Source of the DNA: an uncultured Pseudorhodobacter sp.
Lineage (GTDB): Bacteria; Pseudomonadota; Alphaproteobacteria; Rhodobacterales; Rhodobacteraceae
Direction of reading: 5' to 3'
Length of the DNA: 11,330 nt
Assembly (NCBI GenBank): GCA_937910975.1
Contig: CALEMZ010000047.1
Location: 1-11,330, forward strand
The notes under the pieces are model-generated. The model saw only the letters and a list, made by a program, of their open reading frames with translations, ran no database searches and was not told the origin of the DNA. Numbering within the stretch: position 1 is the stretch's first letter; every line of letters starts with the position of its first letter. Positions 5,835 to 11,330 of the stretch are shown piece by piece. The position numbers and the translations under genes are program-made.

Positions 5835-5847
5835 TGAACGTCGTTCA
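5835..5847. promoter_or_regulatory. Operator-like palindrome 3
   Basis: TGAACGTCGTTCA is a third perfect TGAAC-N3-GTTCA site, centred at 5841, 40 bases from the centre of palindrome 2. It lies upstream of the predicted minus-strand -35 and about 80 bases before the start of the divergent oxidoreductase gene, so it could control both directions. Confidence 0.7.
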
Positions 5848-5862
5848 GTGACGTGGCGTCAC
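5848..5862. promoter_or_regulatory. Adjacent palindrome 4, GTGACG-N3-CGTCAC
   Basis: GTGACGTGGCGTCAC is a perfect six-three-six palindrome centred at 5855, directly abutting palindrome 3 and 14 bases from its centre, the same step as between palindromes 1 and 2. It shares TGA/TCA ends but not the inner AC/GT of the other three, so it is either a degenerate copy of the same site or the site of a different regulator. Confidence 0.5.
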
Positions 5863-5870
5863 ACAGGCTT

Positions 5871-5892
5871 CTTCCCTTGTCCGGCCGGGAAG
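5871..5892 (+). other. Short inverted repeat before the oxidoreductase gene
   Basis: CTTCCC (5871-5876) and GGGAAG (5887-5892) are perfect complements around a ten-base loop, 34 bases before ATG 5927. It could be a small leader hairpin of the plus-strand gene. No T-run follows. I see no convincing plus-strand promoter in this gap. Confidence 0.3.
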
Positions 5893-5926
5893 GCTAGGTT
5901 GCGACAAAGCCAATAGGGGGAACGCC

Positions 5927-6919
5927 ATGACCAAACCAATCCGCTGGGGTATTCTTGGGGCTGCAAAATTCGCGCGCGAGCAAATGGCGCCTGCGATCCA
6001 TGCCGCCTCAGGTGCCGAACTGGCCGCCATCGCCACCTCAAACCCGGAAAAGGCAGCCCCTTTTACCGCTTTTGCGCCGGGATTGGTGGTTCATTCCAGC
6101 TATGAGGCGCTGCTTGCCGATGCGTCAATTGACGCGGTCTATATTCCGCTGCCCAACCACCTGCATGTGGAATGGACGCTCAAGGCGCTCGCTGCCGGAA
6201 AACATGTGCTGACGGAAAAGCCGATTTGCCTGAAGGCCGCTGAAATCGCGCCGATCATTGCCGCGCGCGATGCCAGCGGCCTTCTGGCCGCCGAGGCCTA
6301 TATGATCGTGCATCACCCGCAATGGCTGCGCGCCCGCGACCTCGTGCAATCGGGTGCGATCGGGCAGTTGACCCATGTGGACGGCGTTTTCACCTATGAC
6401 AACCGCGCCGATCCCGGCAATATCCGCAACCGCGCCGATACCGGCGGCGGCGGGATTTATGATATTGGCGTCTACACTTACGGCTCTGCCCGTTTTGTTA
6501 CAGGGGCGGAGCCGGAAGGTTTGCAGGCCCGGATGCAGCAAGAGAATGGCGTGGATGTCTGGGCGCAGGTCACGGGCATCATGGCAGGCCCCTTGGGGCG
6601 TTTTACCTATTCGGCCATCACCTCCATGCGCCTGCACAACCGTCAGGAAATGTCATTCCATGGCGATAAAGGCGTGATCCGGCTGACTGCGCCTTTTAAC
6701 GCCAATGTTTTTGCCGAGGCGCAGTTGGAGCTGCGGCGGGGCATGTCCGTGACCACGGAACGCTGGCCGGGCGTGAACCAATATGTGCTGCAAGTGCAGA
6801 ACTTTGGCGACAGCATCCGCACCGGCGCGCCCTATCCCTGCCCGTTGGAATTCACCCATGGCACCGCCCAAATGATCGACAAGGTTTTTGCGGCCGCCGA
6901 GGTGATTTCGCTGGCGTGA
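5927..6919 (+). CDS. Gfo/Idh/MocA family NAD(P)-dependent oxidoreductase
   Basis: A 330-residue cytosolic dehydrogenase of the glucose-fructose oxidoreductase/inositol dehydrogenase family, which oxidises or reduces sugars, polyols or related compounds. The N-terminal Rossmann fold begins RWGILGAAKFA. The family motif TEKPICL holds Glu 97, Lys 98 and Pro 99, with the Lys a likely catalytic residue. The C-terminal half carries GGGGIYDIGVYTYG (Asp 179, Tyr 183), the usual substrate-site motif with Tyr in place of the His of some relatives. No signal peptide is present, unlike periplasmic GFOR. AGGGGG six bases upstream supports the start. The substrate cannot be told; relatives with this pattern include D-xylose dehydrogenases and dimeric diol dehydrogenases. 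It is divergent from the secreted-protein operon across the palindrome array and may share its regulator. Confidence 0.92.
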   Translation: MTKPIRWGILGAAKFAREQMAPAIHAASGAELAAIATSNPEKAAPFTAFAPGLVVHSSYEALLADASIDAVYIPLPNHLHVEWTLKALAAGKHVLTEKPICLKAAEIAPIIAARDASGLLAAEAYMIVHHPQWLRARDLVQSGAIGQLTHVDGVFTYDNRADPGNIRNRADTGGGGIYDIGVYTYGSARFVTGAEPEGLQARMQQENGVDVWAQVTGIMAGPLGRFTYSAITSMRLHNRQEMSFHGDKGVIRLTAPFNANVFAEAQLELRRGMSVTTERWPGVNQYVLQVQNFGDSIRTGAPYPCPLEFTHGTAQMIDKVFAAAEVISLA

Positions 6920-6935
6920 GCGGTTTAGGCGGGGT

Positions 6936-7313
6936 TCAGGCCTTGGCCTCCAGCCCCAGTTCAGCGCGCTTTTTCCGGCTCATCCCGGCGAGGACCAAAT
7001 CATAGGATGCTGTGATATGGTCGCGCAGGGCCGCGTCCGAAAGCCCGCCGGGCGGGCCGTAATGCTGCAACCATTTCAGCCCGCGTGACGCCATATAGGG
7101 CGCGGGGCGGATGCCCTCTTCGTGCTGCAAAACCTCAAATGCCATCTCTGAGGCTTTGAACACCACCGTGCCTCCCTCCGCTGTGTCACTGTCCCAGCCG
7201 ACAATCGCAAACACCTTGCCGCCGACCTTCCAGACATCGGCCCCGCCCCATTGCACCACATGGGTGGACGCGCGCAGACCCTTGCATACCGCATTGATCT
7301 GGTCGCGCGTCAT
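6936..7313 (-). CDS. MmcQ/YjbR family protein (DUF419)
   Basis: A 125-residue protein with the MmcQ/YjbR pattern: the early block VQWGGADVWKVGGKVFAIVGW (20-40), then the PAPYMASRGLKWLQHY block and a C-terminal helix (LRDHITASYDLVLAGM). The family has a CyaY-like alpha/beta fold and is often labelled DNA-binding, though its role is not settled. It starts six bases after the stop codon of the M3 peptidase gene; the nearest Shine-Dalgarno-like GGAGG is 11 bases upstream inside that gene, so it probably depends on translational coupling. Its stop codon lies 16 bases from that of the converging oxidoreductase gene, with no terminator between them. Confidence 0.88.
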   Translation of the reverse strand: MTRDQINAVCKGLRASTHVVQWGGADVWKVGGKVFAIVGWDSDTAEGGTVVFKASEMAFEVLQHEEGIRPAPYMASRGLKWLQHYGPPGGLSDAALRDHITASYDLVLAGMSRKKRAELGLEAKA

Positions 7314-7319
7314 TGCCCG

Positions 7320-9149
7320 TCAGTCCTCCATCGCTTCCAGCTCATCAATGAAGCCGGAAATCATGCTCAGGCCCTTGTCCCAGAAGGCCGGGTCCGAGGC
7401 ATCAAGGCCGAAGGGGGCCAGAAGCTCCTTGTGATGCTTGGAGCCGCCGGCCTTCAGCATCTCAAAATACTTCTCCTCAAACCCCGGCAACCCGTCCGCA
7501 TAGGCCGCATAAAGCGCGTTCACGAGGCCGTCGCCAAAGGCATAGGCGTAAACATAGAACGGCGAATGGACGAAATGCGGGACATAGGCCCAGAAGGTTT
7601 CGTAGCCGTCCATGAAATCAAACACCGGGCCAAGGCTTTGCGCCTGCACCGACATCCACAGCGCGTTGATATCATCGGGCGTCAATTCGCCCTCGCGCCG
7701 CGCAGCATGGAGCTTGCACTCAAAATCATAAAACGCGATTTGGCGGACGACGGTGTTGATCATATCCTCCACCTTGCCCGCCAGCAGGGTTTTGCGCTCG
7801 GCCTTGGTCTTGGCCCCGTCCAGCAGCTTGCGGAAGGTCAGCATTTCACCGAACACAGAGGCGGTTTCGGCCAGGGTCAGCGGGGTGGAGGACAGCAGCT
7901 CCCCCTGACCTGCCGCTAGTACCTGATGCACGCCGTGGCCTAGTTCATGCGCCAAGGTCATGACATCGCGGGGTTTTCCCAGATAGTTGAGCATCACATT
8001 GGGATGCACGGTTGTCACCGTCGGATGCGCGAATGCCCCCGGCGCTTTGCCCGGTTTTACGCCCGCATCGATCCAGCCCTTGGTAAAGAACGGCTCTGCC
8101 AGTTCCGCCATTTTGGGGCTGAAGGCGGCATAGGCCTCTGTCACCATGCGGCGCGCTTCGTCCCAATCGACAAGGCGCGGGGCCTCTTGCGGCAGGGGCG
8201 CGTTGCGGTCCCAGACTTGCAGGGTTTCCAGCCCCATCCATTTGGCTTTCAGCGCATAGTAGCGGTGGCTAAGCTTCGGATAGGCCGCCACAACCGCATT
8301 ACGCAGCGCCTCCACCACTTCTGGCTCCACATGGTTGGCAAGGTGGCGCCCGGTTTGCGGCGTCGGCATTTTGCGCCAACGATCCTCAACCTCTTTTTCC
8401 TTGGCCAGCGTGTTATGAACCCGCGAGAACAGCTTGATATTCTTGTCAAATACCACCGCCAGCGCGCGCGCTGCCGCCTCACGCTTGGCGCGGTCGGTGT
8501 CGGTAAGCAGGTTCAGCGTGGCCTCAAGGTTCAGGGCCTCATCCTCGCCCGCAACCTCAAAGGTCAGCCCGGCCATGGTTTCGTCAAACAAACGGTTCCA
8601 CGCGGCGGCGCCTACGGTGGATTGGTCATGCAAAAACCGCTCCAACTCATCAGACAACTGGTGCGGACGCATGGCGCGCATCCGGTCAAACACTGGCTTG
8701 TATCGGGCCAGATCTGCGTTGGAGGCCAGAAGGCGTTCCAGATGTGCCTCTTCCAAACGGTTGAATTCAAGGCTGAAAAACACCAAGGGCGTGGTGAAGG
8801 TGGTGATCTGGTCTTGTGCGTCGGCCATGAATTTGGCGCGATCAGAGTCCATGGTGTTTTGGTAATAGCGCAGCCCCGCGTAAGACATTACGCGCCCGGC
8901 GGTCACGTCAATCGCCTCATAATCCAGCACGCAGGCCAGCATGGCGGCTGCATCCAGACCTGCTAGCTTGCCTTCATACTTTGCCGCAAAATCGGCACAG
9001 GTTTTTTCCAGCCCAGCCAGATCGCGGGCAAATTCAGGCCCTTCGGGGGCGGGGTAAAGATCGGTCAGATCCCAGTCGGGCAGCTTTCCAAGCCCCCCTG
9101 AACCGGAGGCATTGGCATCATACACGGGACGGCGGGGGGATAGCGTCAT
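7320..9149 (-). CDS. M3 family oligoendopeptidase (PepF-like)
   Basis: A 609-residue cytosolic zinc metallopeptidase that should cut short peptides. The N-terminal half is the helical PepF-type domain (LPDWDLTDLYP near the start). The catalytic domain carries the zinc motif HELGH at residues 401-405, with His 401 and 405 as ligands and Glu 402 as catalytic base; Glu 428 in LAETASVFGE is the likely third ligand. The C-terminal HFVHSPFYVYAYAFGDG block is typical of the oligoendopeptidase F branch and holds substrate-binding residues. Length fits that branch (about 600). An in-frame ATG at 9179 would add ten residues and has AAGG seven bases upstream; I prefer 9149 because AGAGG lies five bases upstream and the extra residues look unconserved. 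It is the middle gene of a three-gene minus-strand run. Confidence 0.94.
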   Translation of the reverse strand: MTLSPRRPVYDANASGSGGLGKLPDWDLTDLYPAPEGPEFARDLAGLEKTCADFAAKYEGKLAGLDAAAMLACVLDYEAIDVTAGRVMSYAGLRYYQNTMDSDRAKFMADAQDQITTFTTPLVFFSLEFNRLEEAHLERLLASNADLARYKPVFDRMRAMRPHQLSDELERFLHDQSTVGAAAWNRLFDETMAGLTFEVAGEDEALNLEATLNLLTDTDRAKREAAARALAVVFDKNIKLFSRVHNTLAKEKEVEDRWRKMPTPQTGRHLANHVEPEVVEALRNAVVAAYPKLSHRYYALKAKWMGLETLQVWDRNAPLPQEAPRLVDWDEARRMVTEAYAAFSPKMAELAEPFFTKGWIDAGVKPGKAPGAFAHPTVTTVHPNVMLNYLGKPRDVMTLAHELGHGVHQVLAAGQGELLSSTPLTLAETASVFGEMLTFRKLLDGAKTKAERKTLLAGKVEDMINTVVRQIAFYDFECKLHAARREGELTPDDINALWMSVQAQSLGPVFDFMDGYETFWAYVPHFVHSPFYVYAYAFGDGLVNALYAAYADGLPGFEEKYFEMLKAGGSKHHKELLAPFGLDASDPAFWDKGLSMISGFIDELEAMED

Positions 9150-9214
9150 GGGAACCTCTTTATTTTCGGCTTTCGCCATATCTATGCCTTGCGGATCAGC
9201 GGAACAACCCGGCC

Positions 9215-10219
9215 TTACCCAATTGCGCCGGCTTGCAACCCACGCAATACCTCTGCCGCAATCTCAAACGAGCGGATGCGGGCCTCAGGGTCGTGGATCA
9301 TGCCGGTGATGATCAGCTCATCGGGGCGATAATCTTCCAACAAGCTGGCAAGCTGGCGTTGGATTGTCGCGGCGGATCCGGTGGCAGAGCATGACATGGC
9401 CTGCTCCACCTGCCGCAGCATGGGGGCGGGCACTTCGGCGGCGACATCGGCCACCGGGCGCGGCAGTTTGCCGGGGCGGCCCATGCGCAGGCGGGCAAAG
9501 GCCAGCAGTTGCGATGTGCGCAGAAAGGCCGCCTCGGCGTCCGTTTCCGCTGCGCAAACCCCGGCGGCCATCATCACAAACGGTTTGGCCAGATGGGTTG
9601 AGGGGCGGAAGGTGGCGCGGTAGGTTTCCAGCGCCTCGCCCAGCATGGCAGGGGCAAAATGCGAGGCAAAAGCATAGGGCAGGCCAAAATAAGCCGCCAG
9701 TTGCGCACCATAAAGGCTGGAGCCGAGGATCCACACCGGCACATGCGTGCCTGCGCCCGGAATGGCGCGCACGGGTGCCGTCTCAGGCATATCGCCGAGA
9801 TAGGCGATAAGTTCCTGCACATCTTGGGGAAAGCTGTCTTCGGGGGCCATGTGGCGGCGCAGCGCGCGGGCAGTGGCCATATCCGTGCCGGGCGCGCGGC
9901 CTAAACCAAGGTCAATCCTGTCGGGGTAAAGGGTGGCCAGCGTGCCGAATTGTTCCGCAATCACCAAAGGCGCGTGATTGGGCAGCATTATCCCGCCCGC
10001 GCCAACGCGGATGGTCTTGGTGGCCGCCGCAACATGGCCGATGACAAGGGCGGTGGCGGCACTGGCGATGCCGGGCATGTTGTGATGCTCGGCCAGCCAA
10101 TAGCGGGCATATCCCGCGCTTTCGGCGGCGCGGGCCAAACGTACGGTATTGGCAAAAGCATCAGCGGCGCTGCCCCCTTCGGGGATCGGCGACAGATCGA
10201 GCAGCGAGAATGATTGCAT
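9215..10219 (-). CDS. LLM class flavin-dependent oxidoreductase
   Basis: A 334-residue luciferase-like protein, expected to be a TIM-barrel monooxygenase using FMNH2 or F420-like flavin; FMN is the likely cofactor in this lineage. Family landmarks are LLDLSPIPEG at the N-terminus, YARYWLAEHHNMPGIASAA (38-56), IRVGAGGIMLPNHAPLVIAEQFG (70-92) and YPDRIDLGLGRAPGTD (98-113). It resembles the YhbW/MsnO8 type, for which the physiological substrate is not known. The start has GAGAGG six bases upstream. The M3 peptidase gene follows 65 bases downstream (35 to its alternative start) on the same strand, suggesting co-transcription without an obvious functional link. Confidence 0.93.
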   Translation of the reverse strand: MQSFSLLDLSPIPEGGSAADAFANTVRLARAAESAGYARYWLAEHHNMPGIASAATALVIGHVAAATKTIRVGAGGIMLPNHAPLVIAEQFGTLATLYPDRIDLGLGRAPGTDMATARALRRHMAPEDSFPQDVQELIAYLGDMPETAPVRAIPGAGTHVPVWILGSSLYGAQLAAYFGLPYAFASHFAPAMLGEALETYRATFRPSTHLAKPFVMMAAGVCAAETDAEAAFLRTSQLLAFARLRMGRPGKLPRPVADVAAEVPAPMLRQVEQAMSCSATGSAATIQRQLASLLEDYRPDELIITGMIHDPEARIRSFEIAAEVLRGLQAGAIG

Positions 10220-10415
10220 GGCGGGCCTCTCTTTTCCCCTAGCTATGCGCGGCGCGGGGCGATGCCAAGTGCTTAGGGCCGCCCCTTTTTGAGGCAGGTA
10301 GCAGCATTCGGGGCGTAAACGGCGCTATGGGGCTTTCCCTTCAAGCGGCTGCCTGCTTAAAATAAGGCTGATCGCGCGCCTCGGCTATGGCCCGCACAAG
10401 AGGGACTGCACCGGA
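10220..10415. promoter_or_regulatory. Divergent intergenic region between LLM and ATP-grasp genes
   Basis: This 196-base gap must hold promoters for both genes. For the minus gene, TTGGCA (10268-10263) with a weak TAGCTA 17 bases on (10245-10240) is a possible promoter. For the plus gene, TAAAAT at 10358-10363 is a good -10 match but no -35 hexamer fits upstream. No terminator, tRNA or repeat array is seen. Confidence 0.3.
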
Positions 10416-11330
10416 ATGACGCGCTATTTCAACGAAATGTACGAAAACGGTGAGGTTCGGCTGCCCTATCAGCAGCTGGACGAGTGGATGCGCAACATGC
10501 CCGCCGAGATACGGCATATGAAACAGGCTGAGGCTGAGGCGCTGTTTCGCCGCATCGGCATCACTTTTGCCGTTTATGGCGAGGGCGGCGACCCTGATCG
10601 CCTAATCCCGTTTGATATGTTCCCCCGCGTCTTTTCCGCGCTTGAATGGGCCAAGCTGGAACGCGGCGTCAAGCAGCGCGCCCGCGCGCTCAATGCCTTT
10701 CTGGCTGATGTTTACGGGCGCGGCGAGATTGTGCGCGCGGGTCGCATCCCGGCCAGTCTCGTCTATCAAAACGAAGCTTATGAGAAGGAAGTTGTGGGCA
10801 TTTTGCCGCCAAAAGGCGTTTACAGCCATATTGTCGGCGTCGATCTGGTGCGCACCGGGCCGGATGAGTTTTTTGTGCTGGAGGATAACTGCCGCACACC
10901 TTCGGGCGTGTCTTATATGCTGGAAAATCGCGAGATCATGATGCGGATGTTTCCCGCGCTGTTTCGCGGAAACCGGATCGAGCCGGTGGATGTGTACCCA
11001 AGCCTTCTGCGCCGCACGCTGGCTTCTGTCGCGCCGCCTAAATGCAACGGCGAGCCTGTGATCGTGATTCTGACACCGGGGCATTTCAACTCTGCCTATT
11101 ATGAGCATTCCTATCTTGCTGATCTGATGGGGGTGGAGTTGGTGGAGGGGCAGGATTTGTTCGTCGAGGGCGAATTTGTCTATATGCGCACCACCGAAGG
11201 ACCGCGCCGGGTGGATGTGATTTACCGCCGGATTGATGATGCCTATATCGATCCGCTATGCTTTCGCCCCGATAGTATGCTGGGCATTCCGGGGCTGATG
11301 GATGTCTATCGGTCGGGCGGCGTTTCGATC
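10416..11330 (+). CDS. Circularly permuted ATP-grasp protein (3' end cut by window edge)
   Basis: The first 305 codons of a cytosolic protein with the DUF404/DUF407 (COG2308) pattern. Landmarks are the N-terminal FNEMYENGEVRLPYQQL, RRIGITFAVYGEGG, the block RGVKQRARALNAFLADVYG, and VLEDNCRTPSGVSYMLENRE with Glu 156, Asp 157 and Asn 158 as likely ATP/metal-site residues. ITPGHFNSAYYEHSYLA-like and DVIYRRIDD blocks follow before the window ends. Such proteins are predicted carboxylate-amine or peptide ligases. They are usually encoded with an alpha-E (DUF403) protein and a transglutaminase-like protease, sometimes with a proteasome-like Anbu hydrolase, so those genes are expected just beyond 11330. 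ATG 10416 is the only sensible start although its Shine-Dalgarno is poor (GAGGG about 12 bases upstream). Confidence 0.92.
   Translation, partial: MTRYFNEMYENGEVRLPYQQLDEWMRNMPAEIRHMKQAEAEALFRRIGITFAVYGEGGDPDRLIPFDMFPRVFSALEWAKLERGVKQRARALNAFLADVYGRGEIVRAGRIPASLVYQNEAYEKEVVGILPPKGVYSHIVGVDLVRTGPDEFFVLEDNCRTPSGVSYMLENREIMMRMFPALFRGNRIEPVDVYPSLLRRTLASVAPPKCNGEPVIVILTPGHFNSAYYEHSYLADLMGVELVEGQDLFVEGEFVYMRTTEGPRRVDVIYRRIDDAYIDPLCFRPDSMLGIPGLMDVYRSGGVSI

Noticed and set aside
5781..5847. SOS (LexA) boxes
   Set aside because: The GAAC/GTTC half-sites recall LexA, but alphaproteobacterial LexA needs GTTC-N7-GTTC direct repeats and here the direct spacing is ten, while the Bacillus-type box has a four-base centre and these have three.
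6920..6950. Bidirectional terminator between the oxidoreductase and YjbR-like genes
   Set aside because: Only a small AGGCC-TT-GGCCT hairpin inside the end of the YjbR-like coding region, with a two-base loop and no T-run.
7947..8966. 339-codon open frame on the plus strand opposite the M3 peptidase
   Set aside because: Antisense to a gene with intact catalytic motifs, no ribosome binding site of note and no recognisable domain.
10318..10346. RpoH-type promoter for the LLM gene (CTTGAA followed by CCCCAT on the minus strand)
   Set aside because: Both halves match sigma-32 elements, but they are only seven bases apart, far too close for a functional promoter.

Overview
The window looks like chromosomal DNA of an alphaproteobacterium, most probably Rhodobacteraceae (Roseobacter/Rhodobacter side). 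This rests on moderately high GC, on an RpoH protein that reads like the rhodobacterial RpoH-I type, and on a DUF6476-type small membrane protein next to an RluA/RluD pseudouridine synthase, an arrangement I recall from that family. I see no transposase, integrase, tRNA, rRNA or CRISPR array. Gene density is high and the longest gene-free stretch is 222 bases.

Layout. 1-1596 (minus): the N-terminal part of a membrane-bound sensor histidine kinase, cut by the window edge, preceded by a 114-residue single-span DUF6476-like protein. 1595-4568 (plus): RluA/RluD-type pseudouridine synthase, a DUF924 protein, heat-shock sigma factor rpoH with a long leader, and a strong intrinsic terminator. The pseudouridine synthase and the DUF6476 gene diverge with start codons that overlap by two bases. 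4620-5765 (minus): two exported proteins in a tight pair, a small Gly/Ala-rich secreted protein followed by a DUF2145 protein. 5766-5926: a divergent control region holding three perfect TGAAC-N3-GTTCA palindromes and a fourth, related-size palindrome in regular spacing. 5927-6919 (plus): a Gfo/Idh/MocA NAD(P)-dependent oxidoreductase. 6936-10219 (minus): a likely operon of LLM flavin oxidoreductase, M3 oligoendopeptidase and MmcQ/YjbR-like protein. 10416-11330 (plus): the first 305 codons of a circularly permuted ATP-grasp protein, cut by the window edge.

Most genes are housekeeping or widely conserved. The parts that deserve attention are: (a) the palindrome array between the secreted pair and the oxidoreductase, which looks like the operator region of an unlinked (probably TetR-type) regulator; (b) the rpoH leader, where one C-run can pair either with a G-run or with the Shine-Dalgarno sequence itself; (c) the DUF2145/small secreted protein pair, of unknown function; (d) the ATP-grasp gene, whose usual partners would lie just outside the window. 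I did not find a clear new defence, mobile or biosynthetic system here.
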